Assembly: GCA_963737745.1 (NCBI GenBank)
Contig: CAVTTR010000005.1
Span: forward strand, 62,001 to 126,000
From: Bog-473 sp963737745
Lineage (GTDB): Bacteria; Actinomycetota; Acidimicrobiia; Acidimicrobiales; RAAP-2
Length of the DNA stretch: 64,000 nt
Reading direction: 5' to 3'
Positions 1 to 9,433 of the stretch are shown piece after piece; position 1 is the first letter of the stretch, and the number at the start of each line of letters is the position of its first letter. A model generated the notes under the pieces. The model did no database searches, was not told where the DNA came from, and saw nothing but the letters and a program-made list of their open reading frames with translations. Made by a program: the position numbers and the translations under genes.

Positions 1-132
1 GATGCGCTCGAAGTTGAGGGTGCTCGACCGGCGGACCATGCCGATGACCTCGTAGCCCTGCTCCAAAAGGAATTCAGCCAGATACGAGCCATCCTGCCCG
101 GTCACGCCAGTGATCAGTGCCCGCTTTGCCAT
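1..132 (-). CDS. gmd: GDP-mannose 4,6-dehydratase, N-terminal fragment
   Basis: Only the first 44 codons lie in the window; the gene runs off the left edge. The reverse strand reads from an ATG at 132 into a Rossmann start, GVTGQDGSYLAEFLLEQGY, followed by MVRRSS. This is the characteristic N-terminus of GDP-mannose 4,6-dehydratase, which converts GDP-mannose to GDP-4-keto-6-deoxymannose in deoxyhexose synthesis for surface glycans. The gene is divergent from a glycosyltransferase starting at 175, which fits a polysaccharide locus extending to the left. The fragment is short, but the motif is highly specific. Confidence 0.85.
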   Translation of the reverse strand, partial: MAKRALITGVTGQDGSYLAEFLLEQGYEVIGMVRRSSTLNFERI

Positions 133-174
133 TGGAGGGCAACGCTAGCCGACCCGCAACAGGGCGCGACCGAC

Positions 175-1252
175 ATGGGGCACGTACAGTTCGGCGCCGT
201 GCCGACCGCTGCCATCCTCTCCTTCCGGTTGGGCGGGAGCGACGGCGTCTCCATCGAAGCAGCCAAATGGGCCGATGCGCTGCGACAACTGGGCTGGGAC
301 ATCTTGACCGTGGCCGGGACGGGACCGGTCGATGTCCGGCTCGAGGGCTTGGCCATCGATGCCCCGCACTCCGCCGACGGCTCGGGAGCTCAGCGACGCC
401 CTGGCGCCAGCCGATCTGGTGGTCATCGAAAACCTCTGCTCGCTCCCCCTCAACCCGCCCGCCGCCGCAGTCGCCGCGGCGGTCTGCGCCGGTCGACCGG
501 CCCTCCTGCATCATCACGACCTACCCTGGCAGCGCCCGCAATTTGCGGACATGCCGCCCCCACCCGACGACGGACAATGGGCGCACGTGACCATCAATGC
601 GCTGAGCCGACACGAATTAGCCGCTCGCGGCATCACGGCCTCCACGATCTACAACTCGTTCGACCCAAATCCGGCGTCGCCCGATCGCACTGCGGCCCGC
701 GACCAGCTGGGCGTGGGCACCGAAACCCGACTTGTGCTGCAGCCGACGAGGGCACTTCGGCGCAAGAACATCGCGGGCGGTCTCCAACTGTCCGCCGCGG
801 TAGGCGGGACATACTGGCTGCTCGGCCCGGCCGAAGACGGCTATGGCCCCGAGCTCGACCGTTTGGTGAGCGAGGCGCCATGTCCCGTCATTCTTGGCGG
901 AGGCGGGCGCGGCGGCGGGAGTAGCGGCGGGGTGACCATCGCCCAGGCGTATGCCGCCTGCGACGTGGTGGTACTGCCCTCGACCTGGGAGGGATTCGGG
1001 AATCCGGCGCTCGAATCCGCCACCTATCGGCGACCACTCGCCATCGGCCCGTATCCCGTGGCCCGTGAGCTGGCGACTTTCGGCTTCCGCTGGTTCGACC
1101 TGACCGCCCCAGATCTCCTCGACGACTGGCTTCGCGACCCCGACGACGCCCTGCTGGCGCACAACCACCAGGTGGCAGCGACGCACTTCAACGTGGCCGA
1201 CCTCCCGGTGCGATTGACCCAGGTGCTGGCCTCGCTCGCGTTGCCCCCGTGA
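175..1252 (+). CDS. Glycosyltransferase (GT4-like), split by a frameshift
   Basis: Two overlapping frames together make one protein of about 359 residues. The first frame (ATG 175) gives an N-terminal Rossmann half, AILSFRLGGSDGVSIEAAKW, typical of group 1 glycosyltransferases that open on a 'GGxDGVS' loop. The second frame continues from about 385 and holds the C-terminal donor-binding half, with LPSTWEGFGNPALESA as the usual E-x7-E region. The shift lies between 376 and 392 and fits one extra base; removing a G from the GGG in this stretch restores a single frame. It is probably a sugar transferase for a surface polysaccharide, given gmd next door. It may be a real pseudogene or a sequence error. 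Confidence 0.75.
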
Positions 1253-1324
1253 CGAGCATGAGGACCGAGGCCTCCAGGGGTGGGCATACTGGAACCAGGG
1301 GCAGACCAGTAGCGTGGGGGGGCA

Positions 1325-1948
1325 ATGGCAACGAACCTGCAAGTAGCGGCGCGACGCCTCACGGCACAGCAGCGCCGCCAACAGCTGGTTGCCGTGGCGC
1401 TCGAGCTCTTCGCCCAACGCGGGTACCGGTCCACCACCATGGACGACATTGCCGAGGCGGCCGGGGTCACAAAACCTCTCGTCTATCAACACTTTTCGTC
1501 GAAGCGTGCCCTCTATCTGGAACTGGTCAATTCGATCGCTCAAGAGCTGCTGCTGGCGGTACGCAGCGCAGTCGGGCAGGCCCAAGGGCCACGCCAACAA
1601 GTCGAGATGGGATTCGCCGCCTACTTCCGCCTCGTCGTCAGCCGGGAAGCCGAGTTTCGTCTCCTCTACGGGCGCGACCACGCCGATGATGAGGAGCTCG
1701 GACGCGCCTTGCGGACGGTGGAAGATGCCATCGCCGAGGCCATCGAACCCCTCATGAATGCGGGCCTGGACGACGACCATCGGCGCCTCCTGGCGTATTC
1801 CGTGGTCGGGATGGCTGAAGGAGCGAGCCGGCGTTTCATGGAGCAACGGACGGCGGACGGCGGAGCGGTCGAGGAAGATGCCTATCGACTCGCTCGACGC
1901 GTGGCCAATTTGGCGTGGGCCGGCTTGCGTTCGGTCCATGCCGACTGA
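1325..1948 (+). CDS. TetR/AcrR family transcriptional regulator
   Basis: A 207-residue protein with an N-terminal TetR helix-turn-helix at about residues 18-62 (ALELFAQRGYRSTTMDDIAE followed by AGVTKPLVYQHF). The rest is the variable ligand-binding helical domain. A G-rich ribosome-binding stretch sits directly before the ATG at 1325. It follows the glycosyltransferase by 72 bp and faces the phosphatase gene convergently. Nothing in the sequence identifies the inducer or targets. Confidence 0.88.
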   Translation: MATNLQVAARRLTAQQRRQQLVAVALELFAQRGYRSTTMDDIAEAAGVTKPLVYQHFSSKRALYLELVNSIAQELLLAVRSAVGQAQGPRQQVEMGFAAYFRLVVSREAEFRLLYGRDHADDEELGRALRTVEDAIAEAIEPLMNAGLDDDHRRLLAYSVVGMAEGASRRFMEQRTADGGAVEEDAYRLARRVANLAWAGLRSVHAD

Positions 1949-2039
1949 CCTGCGGTAGCGACCGAGGTCGCCGCTGCGGCAGGCACGAGAAGGGCCACCG
2001 AGGCGCGGGTGAGTTGCCCTTATAGGGCCGTATATCTCC

Positions 2040-2567
2040 TTATAGCAGCGTGACCAATGTCTGGCAGAGTGCCCACAGCTCGGCCACGCAGGCGGCGTAC
2101 TCCGCCTCTTCACCGCCGGCCGGATCGATCACATCTTCGTGGTCGGAGAGCTCCGTGTCGGCCAGCTCGAGCGCAGCAATGCGTTCGCTCAACGAAGGCG
2201 GTGCGGGAGGCAAGTCCGTACAAAGGCGACGAATGGTGGCCGTCCGGTCGGCAGCCTCGGGGAATTGGCGTCGTACGAAGCGCACATGGTCAGCCTCCAT
2301 GACGACGACGAGCTCGGCCCGGAGAAGATCGCCCTCTTGAACCTGACGACTGCGATGACTCTCGAACGGGGCCTCGGCCAACTGGGGAATCGTCACCAGC
2401 GCCTTTCTGGTGCGTGGGCCCATGGGCTGCCCTTCAACCGTAAGCGTGCCGGCGGTGACGACATGGAATGGACCCTCGAGGTGCTCCCTTTTGAGGTAAT
2501 CCAGCATGAACCCCGCCATGACGGAGCGAGCCGCGTTCCCTGTACAGAGCACCAGGAGCTCGGTCAC
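2040..2567 (-). CDS. Low-molecular-weight protein tyrosine phosphatase family protein
   Basis: A 175-residue protein starting at GTG 2567. The active-site loop CTGNAARS (CX5R) is at residues 8-15, right after the first beta strand, as in the LMW phosphatase/arsenate reductase family. The C-terminal DP acid motif usual in this family is best matched by EDVIDP at about residues 144-149. The protein is slightly longer than typical Wzb/PtpA enzymes. It could dephosphorylate tyrosine kinases of surface-polysaccharide export (gmd is nearby) or be a thioredoxin-type arsenate reductase. The sequence does not decide. Confidence 0.75.
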   Translation of the reverse strand: MTELLVLCTGNAARSVMAGFMLDYLKREHLEGPFHVVTAGTLTVEGQPMGPRTRKALVTIPQLAEAPFESHRSRQVQEGDLLRAELVVVMEADHVRFVRRQFPEAADRTATIRRLCTDLPPAPPSLSERIAALELADTELSDHEDVIDPAGGEEAEYAACVAELWALCQTLVTLL

Positions 2568-2808
2568 GCGACGGCTCCGGAGGTTCGATGGTCTGCGTTC
2601 ACGTGCCTTCTCTGCATGGCCGTTCCGACCTCCGGTTTGGCAGTTCCCCTCGGGCTCCGGCTGGGGGCAGCCTGGGACGTGAATCCGCCGGCCATTATTT
2701 TTGAGAAACGATGCGGCGCGGTTGGTTGTTCCACGAAGAACTGCCGAGATTGGCTGCCCAGACGGTTCTCAGGTTTGCAGGATCGCCGTTGGGCCACTCG
2801 TCCGATCT

Positions 2809-4023
2809 CTAGTTGATGTGGATTCCCGATATGGCCCGGCTGATGACGAGGCGCTGAATCTCCGACGTGCCCTCGAAGATCGTGTAGATCTTCGAATCAC
2901 GGTGCCATTGCTCGACCGGGTAGTCCCGAACGTAGCCGTAGCCGCCGAGAATCTGGATGGCCTGCTCGGTGACCCAGACGGCGTTTTCACCGGCGAAGAG
3001 CTTCGACATCGAGCCTTCACCGTTCTCGAACTTCTGGCCCGTTCCCGCCATCCAGGCGGCGCGGTGGACCAAAAGGCGGGCGGCATCGGTCCGCGTCTTC
3101 ATGTCGGCCAGCTTGAAGGCGATGGACTGGTTCTCGATGATGGCCCGGCCGAACTGCCTGCGCTCCTTGGCGTAGTCGAGTGCGAACTCGTAGGCGGCGC
3201 GGGCGATGCCGACAGCCTGGGCGCCCACGATGGGACGGGAAGCCTCGAACGTGGCCATGGCGGCCTGCGTGGAAGTCCGCTTGCCCTCCCTGGCTCGGGC
3301 CAGGCGGGCGTCGAGCTTCTCCTTGCCTCCGAGGAGGAGACGCCCCGGGATGCGGCAGTCATCGAGCACGACCTCGGCCGTGTGGGAAGCCCGGATGCCC
3401 ATCTTCTTGAATTTCTGACCCTGCGAGATTCCGGGTGTTCCCTCCGGCACGACGAAACTGGCCTGCCCCCGGCTACCCAGCGCTGGATCGACGGAAAGGA
3501 CCAGCACGTGCGTGTTGGCGATGCCGCCGTTGGTGATCCAGGTTTTTGTGCCGTTGAGCACCCATTCGTCCTTGGCCTCGTCGTACACGGCGCGCGACTT
3601 GAGCGAGGAGACGTCGGAACCGGCGTCGGGCTCGGATACGCCGAACGCGGCCAACTTCACGTCGTCAGGAGTGCCGAAGCACTGTGGGACCCACTCCTTG
3701 ATCTGTTCGGGCGTGCCATTGCCGAAGATGCCCGCGACAGCCAGCGTGGAACCGAAGATGGCGAGGGCGATACCAGCATCGCCCCAGCTCATCTCCTCGC
3801 TAACCAGGCACATCAAGAGGCCGGTCGGATCAGAAAAGCACTGGCCGATGAAATCGGCAGAGTAGAGGCCGTTCTTGGCCGCCTCCTGAATGATCGGCCA
3901 CGGTGTCTCCTCGCGCTCGTCCCACTCGCGTCCCGCCGGTCGGATCACGTTCTCCGCGAACTCGTGCACCCACTTCTGGATTTGCTGCTGGTCCTCGTTC
4001 AGTTCGAGTGAGAAGTCAGACAT
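2809..4023 (-). CDS. Acyl-CoA dehydrogenase
   Basis: A 404-residue flavoprotein for alpha,beta-dehydrogenation of an acyl-CoA. The full family architecture is present: helical N-domain, FAD/substrate beta domain (GVSEPDAGSD; WITNGG) and C-terminal helical domain with RRQFGR. Near the end, YTIFEGTSEIQ carries the catalytic glutamate seen in most short/medium-chain enzymes. The ATG at 4023 is preceded by a strong GAGGAGG Shine-Dalgarno, so the longer upstream reading is not needed. It stands alone, with about 240 bp to the phosphatase gene and 127 bp to cysS. The substrate cannot be told from sequence. Confidence 0.92.
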   Translation of the reverse strand: MSDFSLELNEDQQQIQKWVHEFAENVIRPAGREWDEREETPWPIIQEAAKNGLYSADFIGQCFSDPTGLLMCLVSEEMSWGDAGIALAIFGSTLAVAGIFGNGTPEQIKEWVPQCFGTPDDVKLAAFGVSEPDAGSDVSSLKSRAVYDEAKDEWVLNGTKTWITNGGIANTHVLVLSVDPALGSRGQASFVVPEGTPGISQGQKFKKMGIRASHTAEVVLDDCRIPGRLLLGGKEKLDARLARAREGKRTSTQAAMATFEASRPIVGAQAVGIARAAYEFALDYAKERRQFGRAIIENQSIAFKLADMKTRTDAARLLVHRAAWMAGTGQKFENGEGSMSKLFAGENAVWVTEQAIQILGGYGYVRDYPVEQWHRDSKIYTIFEGTSEIQRLVISRAISGIHIN

Positions 4024-4150
4024 CGAAAGCCCTCCTCGGGTCTTCGTCAACATTGCGCATTTGTTACTCAATGGTAACCTGACGGCGACATCGGGTCTAC
4101 ACCCCACACCGGATCGCAAGAAAGATGCGTCCTGAGCTGCGGAGCCGGGG

Positions 4151-5548
4151 TTAGCGGCGGATGGCCGTCCCAGAAGGGGTGTCTTCGACCGTCCATCCCA
4201 TCGCCGTCAGCTCATCGCGCAGCGCGTCAGCCCGGGCGAAGTCCCTGGCCCCGCGGGCGGCATCGCGTTCGGCCACCAAGCCGGCGGCGGCCTCGTCGAT
4301 CTCCGTCGTGTCGCCTCGTAGCGAGAGCCCCATGGCGGCGGCCAACACGGCGGCGGAGTGAGCGAGAGAGCGCCCCCGCTCCTGGTCGCCGGCATCGGCG
4401 CTGGTGTGGGCGGCCGTGACGAGATCGAAGATGGCGGCGAGGGCCCCCGGCGTATCGAGGTCGTCATCCATGCTGGCGCGAAACTGCGCCAAGGCGACCG
4501 GATCCACATCGACGGCCGGAGCCGTGCCCTCGACCACATAGCCCGATTGGGCCTCGGCGAGCAGTTCGGCCACCGAAAATCGCCGGGCCAAGGTGTCCAG
4601 CCGCGCCAGTGCCTTCTCGGCATCGGCGACAGTGCCTGCAGTCACTTCGATGGGCGAGCGGTAATGAGCCCGCAGTACGAGCACGCGGTACGCCCGCGGG
4701 TCACTGCGAGCCAGCAGGTCGGTCAGGGAGGTGAAATTCCCGAGCGACTTGGACATCTTGGTGCCGTCGACCTCGACCCACCCGTTGTGCACCCAGTGCT
4801 GGGCAAACGGTCGACCCTCGGCCACGGCCTGGGCCCGCTCGTTCTCGTGGTGGGGGAAGGCCAGATCCCGTCCGCCCCCGTGAAGATCGAACCCGTCGCC
4901 CAGGATGTCGAGTGACATCACGACGCATTCGGTGTGCCAACCCGGACGGCCCAGACCCCAAGGAGAGTCCCATGCCGGCTCATTTGGTTTCGCCTTCTTC
5001 CACAATGCGAAGTCGAGCGGCGAGCGCTTCTCTTCGACCGCCTCCACCCGCGCCCCGGCCTGGAGGCTCTCGAGCGGCTGGCGGGCCAGGAGTCCGTACC
5101 CGGGCACCTGCGCCACGTTCAGGTAGACCCCGTCGGAGATTTCGTAGGCCACGCCGCGCTCGACCAGATCGGAAACCAGCGCCACCATGCGGTCGATATA
5201 GGCCGTGGCATGCGGCGTGTCATTGGGGCGCAGGACACCGAGCAGGTCCATGGCCTCCCACCAACGGGCCTCGTACTCTTGCGCCACCTCGGTCTCGGTG
5301 CGGCCCTCGGCCATGGCTCGTTTGATGATGTTGTCGTCGACGTCGGTGATGTTGGACACGTAGCGCACCGCCAGGCCGTTGAACAGCTCGTAGCGACGGA
5401 GCACGTCGAAGGTCAGAGTGAAGCGGCCATGGCCAATGTGAGGCAGGTCGTAGACGGTTGGCCCACAGATATACATCGAAACTTCGCCCGGGGTCCGCAG
5501 GTCAAAAGGGCGGACGGTGCCAGTTGCGGTGTCGTGCAGGTGCAGCAT
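4151..5548 (-). CDS. cysS: Cysteinyl-tRNA synthetase
   Basis: A 465-residue class I synthetase that charges tRNA-Cys. The HIGH motif is at residues 37-40 and KMSKS at 264-268. The zinc ligands that select cysteine are in place: C28, C208 and a histidine/glutamate from HHENE (H233, E237), matching the E. coli enzyme almost residue for residue. The C-terminal DALR-type helical domain is present (FARADALRDEL). The paralogue MshC was considered, but the length and tRNA-binding tail favour CysRS. Its ATG is only 20 bp from the divergent valS start. Confidence 0.95.
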   Translation of the reverse strand: MLHLHDTATGTVRPFDLRTPGEVSMYICGPTVYDLPHIGHGRFTLTFDVLRRYELFNGLAVRYVSNITDVDDNIIKRAMAEGRTETEVAQEYEARWWEAMDLLGVLRPNDTPHATAYIDRMVALVSDLVERGVAYEISDGVYLNVAQVPGYGLLARQPLESLQAGARVEAVEEKRSPLDFALWKKAKPNEPAWDSPWGLGRPGWHTECVVMSLDILGDGFDLHGGGRDLAFPHHENERAQAVAEGRPFAQHWVHNGWVEVDGTKMSKSLGNFTSLTDLLARSDPRAYRVLVLRAHYRSPIEVTAGTVADAEKALARLDTLARRFSVAELLAEAQSGYVVEGTAPAVDVDPVALAQFRASMDDDLDTPGALAAIFDLVTAAHTSADAGDQERGRSLAHSAAVLAAAMGLSLRGDTTEIDEAAAGLVAERDAARGARDFARADALRDELTAMGWTVEDTPSGTAIRR

Positions 5549-5568
5549 CCGGGTACGGTAACCCGATC

Positions 5569-8199
5569 ATGTCGACCGACGCGACAACCGCGCCCCAGAT
5601 TCCGGACAAGCCCACGCTCGATGGGGTCGAGGAGCGATGGGCCAGCGTGTGGGAGGACGACGGGACGTACCGCTTCAACCGCGGAGTGGGGCGCGAGCAG
5701 GTGTTCTCGATCGACACCCCGCCGCCCACAGTCTCGGGCTCCTTGCACATGGGCTCGGTGTTCGGTTACGTGCAGACCGATGCCCTGGCCCGCTACCGGC
5801 GCATGAGCGGCTGGGAGATGTTCTACCCAATGGGATGGGACGACAACGGGCTTCCGACAGAGCGTCGCGTCCAGACCTATTTCGGCGTCCGCTGTGATCC
5901 TTCATTGCCCTACGACGCCGAGTTCACCCCGCCGGAAGAGCCGGGGAAGGAGGACATCCCGGTCAGCCGCCCCAATTTCATCGCCCTGTGCAACCAGCTC
6001 ACGGCGCAGGACGAGAAGGTGTTCGAAGACCTCTGGCGCCGACTGGGCCTCTCGGTCGACTGGAGCCTCGGTTACGCCACCATCGACGAACGAAGCCGGC
6101 GCGCCAGCCAGCGCATGTTCTTGCGCAACCTCGCCCGTGGCGAGGCCTACTCGGCCGAGGCACCCACGCTGTGGGACGTCGACTACCAGACGGCGGTGGC
6201 GCAGGCCGAGATGGAGGACAAGGAGCGTGACGGGGCGTACCACCGGTTGCGCTTCGACGACATAGAGATCGATACGACGCGACCCGAGCTGGTCGCGGCC
6301 TGCGTGGCGTTGGTGGCGCATCCTGACGACGAGCGTTTCGCGGCGCGGTTCGGCACCACCGTGCACACTCCTCTCTTCGGCGTCGAGGTGCCGGTGGTAC
6401 CCCACCCGCTGGCGGATCCCGAGAAGGGGTCTGGCATCGCCATGATCTGCACCTTCGGCGACGTCACCGACGTCATCTGGTGGCGCGAGCTCCACCTCCC
6501 TACCCGCTCCATCATCACGCGCTCGGGGCGCATCGTGGAGAACCCTCCTCCCGGCGTACCGGACGGCGCCGCCTGGAGGGCAATCGCCGGGGGCACCATC
6601 AAGGCGGCCCAGCGCACGATGGTGGAACTGCTGCGCGCCTCGGGAGATCTGATCGGCGAGCCCCGGCCCATTACACATCCGGTCAAGTTCTACGAACGGG
6701 GAGAGCGACCGCTCGAAATCGTGACCAGCCGCCAGTGGTACATCCGCAACGGTGGGCGCGATGAAGCGCTTCGTCAGGCCCTGCTGGCCCGGGGTAAGGA
6801 GCTGCAGTGGCATCCGCCCTACATGGAGGTGCGCTACGAGAACTGGGTCAATGGGCTCAACAGCGACTGGCTCGTCAGCCGGCAGCGCTACTTCGGGGTT
6901 CCGTTTCCCGTCTGGTATCCGACCACTGCCGATGGCGAGCCGGACCATGCCCGGCCGATCGTGCCCGATGAACGCAGCCTGCCCGTCGACCCGACCACGG
7001 ACGTGCCCCCCGGGTACGAGGCATCGCAACGCGGCAGGCCCGGCGGGTTCGTCGGCGATCCCGACGTCATGGATACGTGGGCCACGTCGTCACTGACGCC
7101 GCAGATTGCCTGCGGCTGGGAGGACGATCCCGAGCTTTTCGCCTCCACGTTCCCCATGGACCTGCGCCCGCAAGGTCCCGAGATCATCCGCACGTGGCTC
7201 TTCTCCACCACGCTGCGCTCGCATCTCGAGCACGATGTCCTGCCCTGGCGCCATGCCGCCCTCAACGGATGGGTACTCGACCCCGACCACAAGAAGATGT
7301 CCAAGTCCAAAGGCAACGTCGTGACCCCGATGCCTCTGGTCGAGGAATTTGGTTCGGACGCAGTGCGCTACTGGGCCTGCAATGGGCGCCCGGGCACCGA
7401 CACTGCGGTGGACAAGGGCGTCATGAAGATCGGCCGTCGCTTGGCTATCAAGATCCTCAACGCATCGAGGTTCGCGCTCGGCCGCCTGGGTGACGGTCCG
7501 GCGCCCGGGCTGTCCGCCGTGACCGCTCCCCTCGACCGCGCCCTGTTGGCGCAATTGGCCGACGTGGTGCGCCGGGCCACGACGGCCTTCGAGGAGTTCG
7601 ACTACGCGCGAGCTCAGGAGCTCACGGAGACCTTCTTCTGGTCGTTCTGTGACGACTATGTGGAGCTGGTGAAAACCCGCGCCTACGGCGAGGGAGCCAC
7701 AGATGGGACACAAGGGGCGGGCGCAGTCGCTGGGGCGGGCGCTGCTTCGGCCCGGGCCACGCTGGCTTTCGCGCTCTCGGTGCAACTCCGCCTCTTCGCT
7801 CCCTTCCTTCCCTTTGTCACCGAGGAGGTCTGGCATTGGTGGCAGCCGGGCTCGGTCCATCGCACCCCGTGGCCGACGCTCGGTGAATTCGGCGAATACG
7901 CAGCTGATGACACGGTTGGCGAAGACACCGTGCTCACCGTGGCGGCCGATGTTCTCGGTGCCATCCGACGCGCCAAGACGACAGAGAAACGATCCATGCG
8001 AGCCAAGGTGGCGCGCCTCGTCGTGTCGGGACCAGCCTCCACATTGGCCGCGGTCGAGGCGGCACGGGGGGACCTGGCGGATGCGGGAGGGGTCGAAGAG
8101 CTCGAGCTGGTAGAAGGCGGAGGCCTTCTCCGTGTCGATCGAGCTCGCCCAAGAAGCCTGACGAGGCGGCCGCTCCGACGGCCCGAGCCCGGCCGGTGA
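5569..8199 (+). CDS. valS: Valyl-tRNA synthetase
   Basis: An 876-residue class I synthetase that attaches valine to tRNA-Val. The HIGH signature reads HMGS at residues 60-63 and KMSKS lies near residue 575. Between them sits the editing (CP1) insertion that clears mischarged threonine, including the DTTRPE motif. The anticodon-binding helical domain follows. A tail of about 35 residues after position 840 is Arg/Pro-rich and unlike the core. The ATG at 5569 is used; the frame is open further upstream, but that part overlaps cysS. Confidence 0.95.
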   Translation: MSTDATTAPQIPDKPTLDGVEERWASVWEDDGTYRFNRGVGREQVFSIDTPPPTVSGSLHMGSVFGYVQTDALARYRRMSGWEMFYPMGWDDNGLPTERRVQTYFGVRCDPSLPYDAEFTPPEEPGKEDIPVSRPNFIALCNQLTAQDEKVFEDLWRRLGLSVDWSLGYATIDERSRRASQRMFLRNLARGEAYSAEAPTLWDVDYQTAVAQAEMEDKERDGAYHRLRFDDIEIDTTRPELVAACVALVAHPDDERFAARFGTTVHTPLFGVEVPVVPHPLADPEKGSGIAMICTFGDVTDVIWWRELHLPTRSIITRSGRIVENPPPGVPDGAAWRAIAGGTIKAAQRTMVELLRASGDLIGEPRPITHPVKFYERGERPLEIVTSRQWYIRNGGRDEALRQALLARGKELQWHPPYMEVRYENWVNGLNSDWLVSRQRYFGVPFPVWYPTTADGEPDHARPIVPDERSLPVDPTTDVPPGYEASQRGRPGGFVGDPDVMDTWATSSLTPQIACGWEDDPELFASTFPMDLRPQGPEIIRTWLFSTTLRSHLEHDVLPWRHAALNGWVLDPDHKKMSKSKGNVVTPMPLVEEFGSDAVRYWACNGRPGTDTAVDKGVMKIGRRLAIKILNASRFALGRLGDGPAPGLSAVTAPLDRALLAQLADVVRRATTAFEEFDYARAQELTETFFWSFCDDYVELVKTRAYGEGATDGTQGAGAVAGAGAASARATLAFALSVQLRLFAPFLPFVTEEVWHWWQPGSVHRTPWPTLGEFGEYAADDTVGEDTVLTVAADVLGAIRRAKTTEKRSMRAKVARLVVSGPASTLAAVEAARGDLADAGGVEELELVEGGGLLRVDRARPRSLTRRPLRRPEPGR

Positions 8200-8325
8200 G
8201 GACCGGATGGGGCTTAACATCACCATCATGAGTTATCGCGGTGTCCTCCATCGGAGTGTGCCTTCGGCTACCCGTGCCGTCGTAGGGCTTCGGGACTCCT
8301 CGACCGAGATGCACACGGCCTTCGC

Positions 8326-8784
8326 ATGAGGGTCCGCGAGCTGGGCCACCTCGTGCTCTACGTCCGCGACGTGAAGCGGTCGGCCAACTTTTACCGGGAC
8401 GTTCTCGGGTGGACCCAGATCATGCCCGAACCGGGCTTGGATCCGGTCGGGGCAGCCGGCTTCTCCTCGGGGCGCACGCATCACGAGCTTCTCCTGATTG
8501 AGGTGGGGGCCGACGCCACTCCGATTCCCCGGGGGCGGCGGGTGGGGATGTACCACTTCGGGCTCAACGTCGGAGAAACCGATGACGATCTGCGTGCCGT
8601 GCTGGCCGACCTCGAGCGGATGGGAGCCACCATCGTGGGGGCGTCGGATCACACCGTGACCCACAGCCTCTACATCGAGGATCCCGACGGCAATGAGATC
8701 GAGCTCTATGTGGACGTTCCCGGCGTCGACTGGAAGACCGACCCCTCGCTGTTTGCGGCTCCGATCCGTCCACTCCGCCTCTAG
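8326..8784 (+). CDS. VOC (glyoxalase/extradiol dioxygenase) family protein
   Basis: A 152-residue protein of the vicinal oxygen chelate superfamily with two beta-alpha-beta-beta-beta modules. It opens with LGHLVLYVRDVKRSANFYRD and closes with LYIEDPDGNEIELYVD. The likely metal ligands are the first-strand His (H10), the His in the middle strand and the last-strand Glu. Such proteins act as dioxygenases, isomerases or antibiotic-binding proteins; the closest flavour is a catechol-2,3-dioxygenase-like protein. It lies between valS and tsaC on the same strand. Confidence 0.85.
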   Translation: MRVRELGHLVLYVRDVKRSANFYRDVLGWTQIMPEPGLDPVGAAGFSSGRTHHELLLIEVGADATPIPRGRRVGMYHFGLNVGETDDDLRAVLADLERMGATIVGASDHTVTHSLYIEDPDGNEIELYVDVPGVDWKTDPSLFAAPIRPLRL

Positions 8785-8809
8785 CCGTAACCAGAAGTAT
8801 GGGCTCAGC

Positions 8810-9433
8810 ATGAAGACACTCCACTCACAGGACGCGGGCGCCCTGGAATCCGCCGCTGCCGCGCTGCGAGAGGGCGGGGTGATCGTGGTCCCCACTGACA
8901 CCGTCTACGGGATTGCCGCGCTCCCCGACGCCGATGAGGCCGTGCAGCGGATATACGTGGCCAAGGACAGACCCGAGGGCATGCACCTCCCCGTGCTGGC
9001 CCCCTCACTCGACGACGTGCACGACCTCGGCGTCGAGTTCACGCCGGCGGCCACCGCTCTGGCGACGCGGTGGTGGCCCGGGCCTTTGACCCTTGCTTTC
9101 GGATTTTCACCGGGAACGGTGCGTCCATCGTGGCTGGCGGCCCGCGACGAGGTGGCCGTGCGCATACCGGCCCACGACTTCTTGCTCGGCCTGATGCGCC
9201 TCACGGGGGTACTGGTGGTCACGAGCGCCAACCGACACGGAGAGATGACCCCGGCCTCGGCGGCGGAGGCCGGCGCGCAGCTGTCGCCCCACGTAAACCT
9301 GGTCATCGACGCCGGGGTGCTCGACTCTTCACCTTCGACGCTGGTCAACGTCAGCTCGGTGGTGGCGCAGGTCGAACGGGAGGGTGCCATAGGGCGTCAC
9401 GAGGTGGCGGCCGTGCTGGCCGATTACGCATGA
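8810..9433 (+). CDS. tsaC: Threonylcarbamoyl-AMP synthase (TsaC/Sua5/YrdC family)
   Basis: A 207-residue YrdC-fold protein that makes threonylcarbamoyl-AMP from threonine, bicarbonate and ATP, the first step of t6A37 tRNA modification. The signature GGVIVVPTDTVYGIAA is near residues 22-37 and TSANRHGE near 140. It is the short bacterial form without the Sua5 C-terminal domain. The start at 8810 follows the VOC stop by 25 bp. Its TGA overlaps the tsaD ATG, so the two steps of the pathway are translationally coupled. Confidence 0.9.
   Translation: MKTLHSQDAGALESAAAALREGGVIVVPTDTVYGIAALPDADEAVQRIYVAKDRPEGMHLPVLAPSLDDVHDLGVEFTPAATALATRWWPGPLTLAFGFSPGTVRPSWLAARDEVAVRIPAHDFLLGLMRLTGVLVVTSANRHGEMTPASAAEAGAQLSPHVNLVIDAGVLDSSPSTLVNVSSVVAQVEREGAIGRHEVAAVLADYA

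Noticed and set aside
1958..1971. GCGACC-GA-GGTCGC hairpin between TetR and phosphatase genes
   Set aside because: The stem is only 6 bases with a 2-base loop and no T-run; too weak to call a terminator.
617..2113. Long antisense frame (498 codons) across the glycosyltransferase and TetR genes
   Set aside because: No family match; high-GC shadow of genes with clear motifs on the other strand.
2564..2797. 77-codon minus-strand ORF upstream of the phosphatase
   Set aside because: Composition and lack of motifs or ribosome site argue against a gene.
2701..4011. 436-codon plus-strand frame opposite the acyl-CoA dehydrogenase
   Set aside because: Mirror frame of a gene with full family motifs; no own domains.
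4024..4119. Longer N-terminus for the acyl-CoA dehydrogenase
   Set aside because: A strong GAGGAGG site directly precedes ATG 4023, and the upstream part lacks homology features.
8228..8329. 33-codon ORF ending in an ATGA overlap with the VOC gene
   Set aside because: No ribosome site and no third-position GC bias; probably chance.
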